Shown here in pieces: positions 1 to 12,002 of a stretch of 64,000 nucleotides of DNA. Position numbers and translations under genes: made by a program. The notes under the pieces are model-generated. The model saw only the letters and a program-made list of their open reading frames with translations. It had not been told where the DNA came from and did no database searches. This DNA comes from Gelatoporia subvermispora B (taxonomy: Eukaryota; Basidiomycota; Agaricomycetes; Polyporales; Gelatoporiaceae), in the NCBI GenBank assembly GCA_000320605.2, contig KB445814.1, forward strand, positions 124,001-188,000, written 5' to 3'. Each line of letters begins with the position of its first letter. Position 1 is the first letter of the stretch.

Positions 1-47
1 CGACAACCACCACCACGACCCCATCGCCTGCGACGACGATAAGCACG

Positions 48-2737
48 ATGGCCAAACACTCTTTTGTTCCCGCTTCTGCTCCCACCTCACCCGCAGTCAC
101 CCGCTCAAAATCAGACCGCCATCCTCCCGTCACCCCGCAGCGCATCCCGGTGCGCAACGTTCAGCACCCGTATGCATCGCCGTACACGCCGGCGACGACG
201 TCTTCGACACCATATACCCCACTCAGTCTTCGGTCTTTCTCAAGTTCCAGTGTCTCAACTCTTGCGACGCCTGCCTCGGCTGCGAGCCGTAGGCGCCTCA
301 GTCTGTCCGTGTCGCCCGAAGTCAGCACCAACGCGAAGAGCCTCGCGGATATTGCGCAAAACTGGAGGACTCGCGCAAACGAAAACGGTATCAGGGTTAC
401 CTCTTCCGATGACTCGCACTACAAAGGTGACTATATGCGCTCAAACAACCATCTACGTACACCTCACTAAGTGCTACTTTTTAGCTGACGATAGTCTCAT
501 CTGTGATATGAGCAGCTCCTCGATCGACAAAGGTGATTATTCTATACAATTGATACCAATCGATCACTCAATCCCGAACATGCAGCTCTTCTTCCCGCCC
601 CTTTCCTGTCCACGCATCGCCGCGCGCGCGCCCATTCTCAAGCACAGGCACCTCTTTCACAAATTCACGACCCCGTGCAGTTCTCCACACCAAGCAGGCC
701 TGTACATTCCGGCATCCTGAACACTCCGCCACCTCAGCCGTTGTTCAGACTTCGAGGCAGCGTCACCGATCCCGCTCATACCCGTCGCCGCCCCGCGTTT
801 GAACAGGCATGTCATCCAATCTACGAGGTGGCAGATGTTGACTGATTATATCTCATCAGAACTCGGAACTTTTCGACATAGAGGAAGATGAATATGCGCC
901 ATATCCACCCGCATTTACTCAGCCAGCTTCACAGACACTCCCTCTCGCGCTCAACGACCCCTTTGAGACGGACCTTTCTGATCTTTCCGGCATTTCGGAG
1001 CCGATGCAGCTGTATGAGACTCCAGACTACGCTGTCGAGACGCCGCCAATGTCTGCTCAGGCCAATCCCACCAACTGCTCTGTATGTGGCTCTACTGGCG
1101 GCTCCCTCGCGATTCTGGAACCATGCAGACATCCCCTTTGCTCTGCCTGCCTGACGAGTGCTCTGAATATCGTGGGCGAGAAAGATATGGAATGTGCCGT
1201 ATGCAAAGCCAAAGTGGATGATTTCCAGCTGCGCAAGAGCAGTTTCCCTGCAGGCGCTGCAGCTACAGAAGTTGCGAAGCCCTTCCAGCCCTCTGTCGAC
1301 CAAGGCGCATTCATGGACGATGCTGGATTCGACAGCGGAATCAGCCTTCTACCCAGCGCATTCGACGGAAACATGTGCATCGACATGTCTGGCTTTGGGG
1401 ATCCTGCTGAGTTCTTTGATCGCGCACAGGGGGCATCAACACCGGTCGCTGGCGTTCGTGCCAGGCGGTCCTTCGGAAGCACGCCCGACGAGAGCGTTGT
1501 CTTGCGTATCGATAACGTACCATGGGTAAGTTCTCGGACTATATGCGCCTCAGATTCCCGGCAATGACATGTTGTCTGCCACCAGGACATCACGCCGCCT
1601 GCTATCGCTGACTGGCTGAAACACCCTGTTGAGCGTGTGCACGTGCTCCTCGACCGCAAAGGGAAGACTCTCAGCCATGCCTATGTGGAGATGGCGAGCG
1701 CGGATGCGGCGAAGGCCGCCCTTCGCTCCTCTCAGAACGCTGTCTTGGGCAAGGGAAAACGTGCCAGAGGCGTGACCGTCACGCGCAGCAGCCAGGAGGA
1801 ACTCATGCGCTCGGTATGCAAGGCCTTGTTCTCGCCTGATACGTGACTGACTAAACTTGCAGTTGTTCCCGTCCTGGCTTGGCAACTTCGATGGCGGCCG
1901 CCCTTCCCTTGCTGGTTTGGACAACGAGCATGTCATATCCACTCTCCAGCGCGGCCTGCTCTCCGAGGCTGAGCTCAACTCTCTCTTGCATCTCATTCGC
2001 TCGCCTGATGTACGCTCTATGCTATCTATCTCTTTGCTAGTCCGTAGCTCATTCCATATCCAGAGTCACTTCCTCAAGGTTCCTTCACTTCCTTTTCATT
2101 CGCTAATTAGTGTTCTGTCAAAGTTCCCGGCGGACGATGACAGCCGCGTTTTCTGGTCCGGCTCTCTTCGTGATATGATATACGGTGAGTCTGCATGACT
2201 TAGGTCTCTTGATCGATGCTCATGCACGCCTGTAGAAATCACGTACGGTATGCACTCCAGTCACCATCTGGTAGATGTCCGATTCTGACATGTACCACAG
2301 CTGCAGTGCAGGTCCTATTGGCACGGATTGAGGAGAATCCTCTTTCCGATTGGACCTCACTCATGTCTCAGTTGGTTCGCGCTGCTATGAATTGTCAAGG
2401 TTCGTTTCGAATTCGGAGATCTCTGTTGCGCGTGGTCTGATAGATGTGTCTAGCTTTCACTTCCGAACAGATGAGCAAGCTCTCCGACATTTTGGAGGCC
2501 GCTCTCCCTCAATCCATGTCATCCCCTCCTGGATCACGATCGAGCATCAGCTCCCCTGATTCGGTCCAAAATGTCATCCAGCAACCCCCGGTCGACATTC
2601 CCATGTATACTGCCGTCAATACTGCCCAGGACCACCCGCATGTCGACCAGGGCGCCTACAAGCAGCTGGCCGAGGAGTTCGGCGTCGAACCTCACCTCAT
2701 CGAGGCGCTTGCTCAAAGGCTGTCTGGTATGTTTTAA
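48..2737 (+). CDS. RING-finger plus RRM protein, spliced (about 741 aa)
   Basis: Ten exons fit one frame: 48-426, 485-532, 586-827, 860-1525, 1586-1813, 1863-2009, 2064-2184, 2236-2247, 2301-2399 and 2454-2737. The N-terminus is Ser/Pro-rich and disordered and carries the segment SLADIAQNWRTRANENGI. A C3HC4-like RING follows (CSVCGSTGG, then CRHPLCSACL, then CAVCKAK) around 1077-1210. Next comes an RRM-like fold beginning VLRIDNVPW and continuing past the 1526-1585 intron into HVLLDRKGKTLSHAYVEM. The C-terminal third is helical with no recognised domain. RING plus RRM suggests an RNA-binding protein with E3 ligase or scaffold activity; this is inference from domains, with no named orthologue recalled. 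The reading frame is open to the window edge upstream of the ATG, so the start could lie further out. The last few residues are uncertain because a possible donor sits at 2727 just before the stop. One exon is only 12 nt. Confidence 0.8.
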
Positions 2738-3427
2738 CGCCCAGTGACGAACCAAACTGGCAGCACTTGTATCACGAAAACGGCATCATCCTTCTCGCAT
2801 ATGGACCTCATCGGGCTTTCCCTTTCTAGTCTGTTATATCGATCCGTTATCGCCGTTGTGAAAAGTCTCAAAAGCCGTAGACCTCTCGCTATCTCAACCT
2901 CGTTTCTTCCATGGCTCCCTCGTCCTCGTTCCTTGTGTTCCGTCGTTCCATCGTAGATCAGTATGTTGACCGTACACCCTCCCACCTGCATCCGCACCCG
3001 TTAGCCTGTGTTCTCGTTATCCCGTTCTCGCTGTTTTTATTCGCTGTGGATCGTTGTGGCGCGTTGTTCGGAAGTTGTCATTTCGCCATGTGTACTCTAT
3101 ACCATACGTCGTGTATCGCTGTTTGCGGATAGCTCTCGCCTTGAAGAATGCATTGTTGGCATGCCTCGATGGCTCGTTCATGGCAAATCTTGTAGCGTGT
3201 AGGTCCGAGTGACAATAGTCCACGTGTGAAGCATGATGTGTATATGATCCATAATGTGCCCGTTCCAATGGATTAGTGGCAATGGAACGGTTCCATTGCC
3301 ACTAATATGGGCGCTTGAACGCCTGCTAATACTTTTTTTATGCAAATCGAAGTCCAGTAACTCTAAGGATTGTCCATCCTGCTGACTGGTCTAACACCAC
3401 AATATCAGCAACCGCTCATCCAGTGTC
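2738..3427. other. Intergenic, no gene seen
   Basis: Short ORFs here have neither protein-like composition nor splice support. The region is the 3' flank of the RING/RRM gene and the promoter of the next F-box gene. It holds a 35-nt perfect palindrome at 3272-3306, listed separately. Confidence 0.6.
3272..3306. repeat. Perfect 17-bp inverted repeat around one central base
   Basis: The left arm ATTAGTGGCAATGGAAC (3272-3288) is the exact reverse complement of 3290-3306, with a single G between. It lies about 120 bp upstream of the first F-box gene. It could be a hairpin, a regulatory palindrome or the relic of a small inverted-repeat element. No target-site duplication is obvious. Confidence 0.85.
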
Positions 3428-5164
3428 ATGTTCCCTTCTGAACTTTCGAAGCCCCTCAGTGGAGCTACGTCTCCAGCCCAGCATCGTATCTGGGACGTCC
3501 GTGACGTCGTCAGGATTATAACAGAACAGCTGCCAGACAAGCACTCCTGCGCGCTAGCTGCTCTTGTGTGCAAGGCACTATGCGAGCCCTCTTTAGACGC
3601 CTTGTGGAAGAATCTTGATTCGCCTCGGCCTTTGTTACAGCTGTTCTCGTCTTTCGGTCTACGCCAAGTGGAGCCAGAACTGACACCTCCCGGAGTCGGT
3701 GCGAGGGCGAATGAGCATGATGAGCAGGGGCGCCAGGAACATGCTGAAGATGAAGGCCAAGGCGACGATGAGAGCGACGATGAAGATGAGGATGAGGATA
3801 TGGAGGAAGATGGATGTATTCTTCTTGTGCGTTCTTCTGGGCTTGGATATTCTGCATAATTAACTCTTGTCCAGTACCAACTAGGTGACATCCATGTCGC
3901 TGAGTGGGATAGATTCGAACGCTATACCCAGCGCGTGCGGTCTATCAGCTTCAAGAATACCCACTACATTCATTGGGTTCAAGTTGTACCTCGCTTATCG
4001 GCATGCACTGGCGAGCAGCCCTTCCTCCCAACCCTTTCAAAAGTGCATTTTCAAGACCTCAAGTGGAAAGATTGTCTCGCGTTACGCAAAGCACTACCAT
4101 CGTCGCTCAAATCCTTACGCATAGTCATACCGTCAAGCCCACATCCAGATTCGAAGACTATTGGTGAAGCCGATGCACTTTCAGATCTCATGCAGACGAT
4201 GCCGCATCTCAGATGCATCAAGATATCTGGGATGCAAGAACCCGAGAGCTTTGAGGCCCTACGCCTTTATACACATCTCACTGAGATCCAACTGCGCACG
4301 AGGCATGCTCTCAATGTCGAAGATTGGCTATGGCTGTCCTCTCTGTCAGGGCTGACGAAACTTACGCTATCTCTCTATGATGACACAAATAGTGCCCCTA
4401 TTTCACCAGGATTCGCATCCCTGCGATTTCTCAATCTTACTGGCTTCATCCGGGTTGTCACGCAAATACTCCACTCGGTCACCTCCTCCACTGTGGAAAA
4501 TCTCATCATCAATTGTACATCCTCTCATCATCCTGAACAAGACTCAGATCTAGAGGGTACGCTTCACACAATTGCCTCGCGGTTCTCCAATAGTCTGCGT
4601 AGTATCGGGATTACTACCACTATTGACCCCAATCGTCTCGATAGAAACGACTCATTACTACAGCAAGTTCAGCCTCTACTTCGTCTTCGTAGTTTAGAGA
4701 ACTTCAGCATTCACGTCAGCCCTGCTTCGATCGGTCAGCTTCTGATAACCCTATCCAATGACGACCTGCTTTCCATGGTGAAAGCGTGGCCAAACATCAC
4801 CCATCTCTCTCTATCCTTCATTAAAGTCCACTCCTGTGTATCCTCCCGGGGACTGACTGAGTTCGTTCGTCATAGCCCACGGCTCACAAGTCTCTCATTG
4901 CCGCATGTGGACCTCTCCGATCTAGGCCCGATAGACACCGATCCCCTACTCGCGCACGGTCTAAGCCGGCTCAGTATGGGTATGGCTCAAGCTGATATCT
5001 CGGACCCTGAGCGCGTAGCCCACTTCTTGGACCATCTGTTCCCAAACCTCGATCTCAATTACCTCTTTCGCGAGGGTGTGCACTCCGGTACGCGTTACCA
5101 TGGATGGTGGCGGGTGTCGAAACTGCTGGAAGGATGTCAGGGCAAGCGGAAGCACAGTCGTTGA
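3428..5164 (+). CDS. F-box-like protein, copy A (562 aa)
   Basis: Exon 1 is 3428-3826 and exon 2 is 3875-5164, joined by a 48-nt intron in phase 0. The N-terminus HRIWDVRDVVRIIT, followed by ALAALVCKALCEPSLDALWKNL, has the layout of an agaricomycete F-box: a leading hydrophobic helix, then a conserved (L/A)W(R/K)NL. The body is a series of degenerate leucine-rich segments such as LRCIKISGM, LTKLTLSLYDD and LTSLSLPHVDL, as in substrate-recognition subunits of SCF ubiquitin ligases. An acidic run (Asp/Glu-rich, 3757-3812) sits between F-box and repeats and is absent from copy B. The paralogue lies directly downstream with the same two-exon layout, so this is a tandem duplication. Its substrate is unknown. 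Confidence 0.8.
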
Positions 5165-5967
5165 CAGGGTCGGCATCCTAATAACCACATTCTATTGCCG
5201 TCAGCCGGCATGTACCTGCAAAAAGCGGTAATATCTAGATGTTAATCCGGCCCTGAGTAATGATTAAGTAACGCAGCAAATGAATTATGTTGTGCTCTAG
5301 CTAGCTGGATCTTCCGACAGTTGCAACTTGCATTGACCATGTGCTATCTATCGCCACCATTGATGCACAGGACTAAGTGGCTGGATATAGGCAGGTCAGA
5401 ACAAGATACTGGCGATCCACAATCCCTCGCAGTTCTCTAAACTCGTTGTACCCCAATCTAGATCTGGATCTGGAGTATGATCGTCGGGACGCACATGCAG
5501 GGGACATATTCAAAGGTTGGTGAGAGTCATGGGGAATTGATGCGTGACTTTCGAGATACCAAGAAATAAGGTCAAAAATTGTAATAGTGTTCTAATTAGA
5601 CGATGGGTTCTATGATGCACCCAACTCTGGATGATCGGTGGCAGTGCACATGCGTACTATTAGCCACTGCGAACAAATATTTGGCTGCTGCATACCACGT
5701 GCCCTATATCTGGGCGCGAATCAAATGAAACTGTGGCGAAGTTCGAGTGAGTCTGATAATGCGAGACTAAGCGGATGTGTCCAACCTCATGTACTTGGTC
5801 TACCTGGCGCTGTCATGATTGTGTCTCAGACGTGAGACGTATCATAACATCGGTCCAGAGGCTGCCACCACTTGCATCCTAGCTCCTGCCTCTCTCCCAC
5901 CCTCATTGGTCACCTCGTCGTGTTCACCTCTCGTTGTTTTGTGATACGGTCACCTAGCTCGTTCACA
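5165..5967. other. Intergenic between the two F-box paralogues
   Basis: No coding segment is supported. The A+T-richer stretch just after 5165 looks like a 3' flank. The pyrimidine-rich sequence from about 5870 to 5967 leads into the start codon of copy B. Confidence 0.55.
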
Positions 5968-7655
5968 ATGGACGACCAGGAAGACATGACGCTCCCTCAC
6001 AAGAGCCACCGGATCTGGGACATGTACGACGTCGTCACCAACATCGTGGACATGTCTACCCCGCAAACTCGCGCGCGATTCGCTCAGGTCAACAAAGCGT
6101 ATAGTAGCATAGCGATCAATGCGCTTTGGAGGAATCTCAACGGCATTTGGCCCCTGGTTCAGTTGTTCTCTGTCGACGTCGAGATTCAAGGCCCCCCTGA
6201 TGTGGAACCCGGCCATGTTGCATTGGGCGAAGCCTTCATAAGTGCTCCGAAGACCCCAGTGCGCACGGTGAGTACGGCTATACCAACTCTCCCGAAGATG
6301 TTCTGAAGCAACCATAGTACCGCGTGGGCGCGGCCACATTGGCACAGTGGGAAAGATTCCAGCACTACGCGACCCGGGTGCGCTCGCTGGCCGTCAACGG
6401 CAGGGACGATTATGGTCGGGAGATCGATTACGTGCAAGTCATGCTCTCGTTACATCGCCAAAACAAGATGCGCATATTTCTTCCACGTCTTCAAGACACA
6501 AGCTGGACCAATATTCACCGAAAACAAGCGTTCGCGTTGTGCAGATTATTGACGCCAAACGTTCGCCGGCTACATCTACGCATGTACCCTTCGTATTCAT
6601 CCCTCGGGGACATCCACCCTGCATACAGACAACCTCCCGAACAGGAGGTCATTCAGACTGCGCTACGTTGCGCTCCTCAATTGCAATCATTATCGCTAGC
6701 TGCGACAATGGACATCAAGTCGCTGGCTCCACTGGGCTCAATGAACTGCGTACAAACGCTCGATCTCTCCCATTCTCCGATGAAGTCTCCTCTTCGTTGG
6801 CCAACTTTAGCATCCCTTGAGTGTTTGTCAGATCTGACGATCAACATTCATCAGGATTCCACCGGATTCCACCCTGGGTTCTCATCGCTGAGAACACTGA
6901 GAATTCCGGAGGGTCATTTCTTGCAAACCGGGGAATTCCTCAACTCTGTTCAATCCACCGTGCTTTTATCTCTCGCGGTCGCTAGCACCGCTCCCGACTG
7001 GGATAGTCATCTCGACGTTCTCATGACTGCTATTACCTCCCGATTCGCCGATTCAATCCGATGGCTTTCTATCGACACCAGTATTACCGGCAAGGAACCT
7101 GACCCCGTCTACGGGAAGGCCATACCACTCGTAGAATACATTCGCCCTCTTTCCTCTCTCAAGGGTCTCGAGACCTTCTACCTCCGCGCCGAACCGCAAA
7201 TTCGCAGTTGTGTGCGGATTACGCTATCCGACGACGACTTCTCCGAGATGATGCGTTCTTGGCCGGCTCTTACCTCGCTACACATCCTCTATGGCGAAGG
7301 CTCCTTCATCACAAGCCATGCTCTCTACGATATTGCACGACTTCACCCCAAACTCGAGGAGCTCGTCGTGCCTGGCGTAGATTTACTTGATCTAAGCCTC
7401 TCCTCCGACACCACGTCCAATCACAAGCTGAAGCGAGTGGTCTTTGGCCAGTCGGCCAAGAATATCCGCGACCCCTTCAAGCTCGCACGTTTCCTCGACA
7501 CCTTATTCCCGAAGCTAGATCTCGGCCTGATGTTCCAGGGTGCCTCATTCGATTGGGAGTTCTATGGATGGTGTACGGTGAAGAAGCTGTTAAATGGCTA
7601 TCAGTCGGCGCGCGAGCTAGAGAGGGAGAAAGCGTGGAAGTTTTCACTTGAATAG
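5968..7655 (+). CDS. F-box-like protein, copy B (545 aa)
   Basis: Exon 1 is 5968-6267 and exon 2 is 6318-7655, with a 50-nt phase-0 intron at the equivalent place to copy A. The N-terminal HRIWDMYDVVTNIV aligns with HRIWDVRDVVRIIT of copy A. NALWRNLNGIWPLVQLF matches DALWKNLDSPRPLLQLF. Exon 2 carries leucine-rich segments (LQSLSLAATMD, LRTLRIPEG, LEELVVPGVDLLDL), and both copies end with FLD(H/T)LFP(N/K)LDL. The start is the ATG that gives MDDQEDM; an upstream in-frame extension to 5872 has no support. It is inferred to be a substrate receptor for an SCF-type ligase. No SKP1-binding test is possible from sequence alone. Confidence 0.8.
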
Positions 7656-8019
7656 CACGGTTGAAGTCCGCTCTGTAGATTAGTGATATGTCTTTGCTGT
7701 ATGTTTCTATAGCTATTGATGCTTGATTGAGACGGGTCAATTCTCATAGACTGAATGACGGCCGAGAACTTGTGTTTGGGTATATTCGCAAGTCCTGAGG
7801 CCTCCACGACAAAGATCGTGCCTCCGGATCGAGTATGATGTAGCACAAATGGGATGCTACATAAACGGCATAACATGCAGCACTTGCTGATTGTACAGAC
7901 TACTAACAGAGGATTATTCAGCACGTAATGTGAGTCCATGATCTGGTATTTTAGTACGATGGTTCAATGTCAATGAGTCCTGTTGGCACAGATTCGTGTA
8001 GAATGTGTGTGGTATAAAA

Positions 8020-9357
8020 TCAGAGTCTGATATGTGAGGGTATCTTGAGCGACCTCAAAGCCGGAATCACTTCGTGAATATATCTGGACTCCCGTATCTC
8101 TCCACGCTCCGTCAGCATCGCAATCTCCACGGAGCAGCGTTCGTCGGTGTCGTCAACGAGTGCGTGTATGCCCGACGGCCTCGTATACGCATCAGCAGAA
8201 TGACGGGTCATCGATGGTAGCGTATGGGTCGATCTGTCGAGCATCGTGTCCACGCTGGTGCGCGCGGATGCCGTCTCGCGGGGACGCAAATCCGACGTGG
8301 TGGGTATCTCGTGCAGGTCCGAGGCGGATGCGATCTTTCTACCAAAGAGACGCGTCTTTGAAGCCATCCTGCGCAGCCCCAAGCGCGAGAACGATAGCGT
8401 GACGGACGGCGAAGGCGATGCTGCGCGCGAAGGGTATGACGGCTCGTCAGTAGGGGACATCTCCTCCCATGGGGCAACGGCCACTCTATCCGGGGACGTC
8501 ATGTGTAGACGTGGCGTGCGTGGCGTTGCAGGAATGACTGAGATATGAGGGACCGTGAGCGCCGGAACGACGGGCAGGGCCTTGTTTACATAGTACTTGT
8601 TGAGGGGCAGTGCTGTTACTGCGCGCACCGGCTTTGGCTTCGGAGTTGGTGTGCAATCGATGAATCTGTCCTTGCAGCTCGTCTTACCGTCGTCCGAGTG
8701 GGCGGTCGTTGATGCGATCGTGAAGGTGGATGAGACAGGAGAAGGTTCGGGTAGCAGGCATCCAGTCTCCCCCGCGCAACTGCTGCCACTGTCCCAGCTA
8801 GCAGCGGATTCTGGGGAGATCGGGCTGAATTGGTTGTCCCGGTCGCCTCTGCATTTGGCTGGCACTAGAGTGGGAAGAGGTGGCAATGTGTAGTCAGGCA
8901 CCCATGCTACGCGACTACAATGCGAGAGCTCCTCGAGCGGACTTGTATAGTCGATCAAAGCCCTTTGTTTACTAGCAATGAGAGCGAGATGCTCCTTTAC
9001 TGTGAGGGGAGCGGAATGCGCGGGTGCAGGAGAGTATGAATGAGGGAGCGGTGATCTCGAGCGAAAAGGTCGTCCACATGGGCCCGGATATATTACGTGG
9101 TGTTCTCCATCTACTGCCGACCGAAACACCAGAGGCGCACAAGAGGCGTCGTCTTCGTTGCCGCTTTCTTCCGGAGAAAACGGGTGAGTCGGACTGCACG
9201 CCTTGGACCGCTTCGAGGATAGCTTGCGAATGGGCCCGTGTTCGCGCCGGGATTTTGGAGAGATGTGTTCTGGGGATGCGGTAAAACGAGGAACAGGTTC
9301 AAAGGAGTGTTTGGGGACAGCATTAGGGAGGGATGAGACTGGCAATGCAGCGCACAT
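8020..9357 (-). CDS. Disordered Ser/Pro-rich protein, unknown function (445 aa)
   Basis: This is a long uninterrupted frame with biased but protein-like composition: many Ser, Pro and Thr, several proline-directed (S/T)P sites, and a basic patch near the middle of the C-terminal half (LGLRRMASKTRLFGRK). The C-terminus IHEVIPALRSLKIP is the only ordered-looking segment. No catalytic domain, signal peptide or membrane helix was seen. Length and single-frame openness (1.3 kb) support a real gene. An upstream exon before 9357 cannot be excluded because no decisive start context is visible. Function is not assigned. Confidence 0.65.
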   Translation of the reverse strand: MCAALPVSSLPNAVPKHSFEPVPRFTASPEHISPKSRREHGPIRKLSSKRSKACSPTHPFSPEESGNEDDASCAPLVFRSAVDGEHHVIYPGPCGRPFRSRSPLPHSYSPAPAHSAPLTVKEHLALIASKQRALIDYTSPLEELSHCSRVAWVPDYTLPPLPTLVPAKCRGDRDNQFSPISPESAASWDSGSSCAGETGCLLPEPSPVSSTFTIASTTAHSDDGKTSCKDRFIDCTPTPKPKPVRAVTALPLNKYYVNKALPVVPALTVPHISVIPATPRTPRLHMTSPDRVAVAPWEEMSPTDEPSYPSRAASPSPSVTLSFSRLGLRRMASKTRLFGRKIASASDLHEIPTTSDLRPRETASARTSVDTMLDRSTHTLPSMTRHSADAYTRPSGIHALVDDTDERCSVEIAMLTERGEIRESRYIHEVIPALRSLKIPSHIRL

Positions 9358-10669
9358 ATCAAGGGCCGGAAATGAGGTTCAGCGAACGCGGGTATGGGGT
9401 ATACAGAGAACAAGAACAGTACAGAATCGCATACGATAGTCAAAAGAGCGTTTGAAGGATTGGCGGCGCTTGCCAGTGCCTTATAGTACAGGAAGAGTGT
9501 CTTGCGACCACAACTGCAACGTCCGAGACAGCTACAGTCTAGTCGGCACCAGTGAGGGCATCGAGGACGTTAAAGTAGTGTCACGGGTGGTGTTCCGACG
9601 CCCCTCGGCGACATGGCGGTGGTGATGCAGCTGTCTGCGGGGTGCTGATCACAACGTGATAGTAGCCGCATTCTCAGATGAACTGACTGTCGCTGACCAA
9701 GCAATCATCTGGCTATGCAGAGCGGAACAAGTGAGGAGGGCAAGCAACGGCTTCTGGTACGCACCTGCGCCAAGGCCGCTGTTCGTAGCAGCATTCTTCC
9801 CGTGGAGAGGCCTCGATTGACTGTGGACAGACAAAGTATGGTCCTGGTTATCAGCGACCGTTGCAACGTCTGCCACGGTGGGTAGCACAAACACCATTGG
9901 CGTACTCGATCTCGTGTGCCCTAGTACAAACCACATTGTCTGAGCACGGGCTTGAAGCCCGAGCATAGTCAGGTACGCATGCGACGGCCGTGCCCCATGG
10001 TGCGTCCGATACGTGCGAAGTCCAATGTCAATGGGAAGAACGAATGCGTCCCGACAAGGTGTAGCGGCAGGCTGGTGTATGAGACCGGTGTCACTGTCGT
10101 TGACACTGTTCGAGTGATCATCAAGTCAATATCTGTCACTTACATTCAAGACATGAGAACAGCCTCGCGGAAATGGAGAACCATGTTCTTCTGAAAGTTC
10201 TTGGGCTGCGCGTGTCGCGAGTTTCATTCGTGAAAACGCCGTAGGTGACTGGCAATTGAGCCGGACGTACTCTCTTTACTGTCTGTGTCCGTCGTTGATT
10301 TATCTCGCCTTACTGCTCATATCTTGGTTGTGTCTTGAGAGAATGGAGCACCGAGCCTTGTAAAATTCCAGATGCACTGATGCAACTGTCTACCGTTGCT
10401 CAGGCAGCAGATGCGAGTCGAGATACCTAATCTGGAACGAGCTCGCTCGCGGCGCACATTATCGCCATCCAACTGACACCCTGTATCAAAAGCGACGCTT
10501 GTACAATACTATAGAGAATGTGAGGTCCGTACGATGAGAGAATGTAGCGAGAATGCAAGCAGTGCCGTCACGTAGCGTCATAATGTATCTGTCCTAGTCC
10601 GTCCCAATGTCAACGTCAAATCACAAAACAAACCCAGCACGGTATCTATGCATGTCCCGGGTGCGTGTC
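9358..10669. other. Intergenic, no supported gene
   Basis: A 105-codon open frame at 9649-9966 on the minus strand and shorter plus-strand frames exist. None has a domain, signal peptide or convincing splice partner. The region separates the disordered-protein gene start from the 3' end of the DUF7137-like gene. Confidence 0.5.
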
Positions 10670-11350
10670 CTAGTGCATCGCCTGTCGAATGAGGGTGTAT
10701 CCCGACAGGAACATGATGACGAACGTCGCTGCCAAACTGACGAAGGCGGGGTGCGCGATGTAGTTTGACCACGCGGCATTCGCGTTACATCCCGCGCATG
10801 TCCAGCCTGGGTCAGGGGGTTAGCGTGAACGGCATCGCAAGCAGTAACGAGAACGCTTACTGGCAAGGGGTGTATATGGTTGCGGTGAGTACATTGCGAA
10901 TTTCAGCGCAGTGTTTTCCTGAAGCAAGCCCGGCGCTCTTGCCGCACCCGGTCCTCGGTCGTCCCAGATGTTCAGAGTGTACGATGCAACGGCAAGCGGT
11001 GTGCTAGGGTGTGCCTGCTGGTATGACCACAGGTCCCAAGTGACACTCGTAGCGTCGCCGGGGATGATACCATCCGTGGGACCAACCGGATAAGTGTTGC
11101 CGTTGTCGCATATCGCAGAGACGGTGAGGTGCGTGGGCGTCGAGAGCAGGGAGGTGAAGTTCCACGCAAAAGTAATCGTGTTCGACGGTGCAATCTTAAA
11201 ATACGACGTCGCCGTCTGAGGGGGTTGCGTGATGGTCAGGCCACCTGCCGGAGCGGACTGGGGGATACTGAGGGAACTGGAGGATGATGAGGCCGGGGGA
11301 TTAGAGGCCGTATTTGAGGCCGTGTTTTGCTGATTTCCTGAGGCAGACAT
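10670..11350 (-). CDS. DUF7137-like single-pass membrane protein (208 aa)
   Basis: Exon 1 runs 11350-10861 and exon 2 runs 10806-10670, with a 54-nt phase-1 intron; the total is exactly 209 codons. After a Ser/Asn-rich N-terminus comes a beta-rich domain with FKIAPSNTITFAWNFTSL, LTVSAICDNGNTYPV, VTWDLWSYQQ and ASYTLNIWDDRG. This resembles the fungal DUF7137 extracellular fold as I recall it. Exon 2 encodes WTCAGCNANAAW and a C-terminal hydrophobic helix (FVSLAATFVIMFLSGYTL). No N-terminal signal peptide is visible in this model. The AG just before the ATG could be an acceptor, so a signal-peptide exon may lie upstream, for example near 11480. The role is unknown; a secretory-pathway membrane location is inferred. 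Confidence 0.75.
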
Positions 11351-12002
11351 CTTGGGGGACTGAGAGGCTTGTCACTGCCAGCTGCGACTAAGAGAGGGTA
11401 GGGAACGTCGTCAACGTCGTCGAGGGAAGAGCAAAGCTGGCAACAGGCCCCCGGTCAAGGAACGTTACGAAACGCATGTCACGCAGTCACACAGCTGTGC
11501 ACGAAGTTCGTGTCGGCTTGTTCAGGCCCTTCGTGCCCGAACATCTCATTTTTTACTGACTTTTGGGGCGTTGCACCCAGAAAGCAAATATTCCAAGACC
11601 TGATGTTGTTCGAAGCGGACTGAAGGTGTCGTCCGAACTATGATAGCTATACTTACATAGACCCTGTGCTGATTCGGTTTGAAATGAAGTCGTTCCTTGG
11701 AACTTCATTGTGTTATCAATATTTCTGTTCAGTCAGATCTTCCCAACAAATCGTCTCACACTCATGAGACGACAAAGATGTTGGTATCCTTGGACAACGA
11801 CTCGCCGTTTCTATATGTGGGTCCCAATACATTTGCGTCATCTCAGGGGAAGCCCAGGTCGCAGATAACACAGTAGTCAGCTGGTCCAGCACGGGGCGAG
11901 TCTCGCCTCGGCTTGAGAACATTCTCAGGAGTCCATTCTTCGGTTACGCACACGACAATGCGCTGAGCGTCGGGACGCAGCGCAGCCTTGTGAAGAGCGA
12001 CG
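11351..12002. other. Intergenic: divergent promoter region
   Basis: This lies between the DUF7137-like gene (-) and the amidase (+). It could contain a missing first exon of the DUF7137-like gene around 11400-11480. Otherwise no gene is seen. Confidence 0.5.

Noticed and set aside
9649..9966. 105-codon minus-strand frame
   Set aside because: It has no signal, domain, partner exon or conserved-looking segment.
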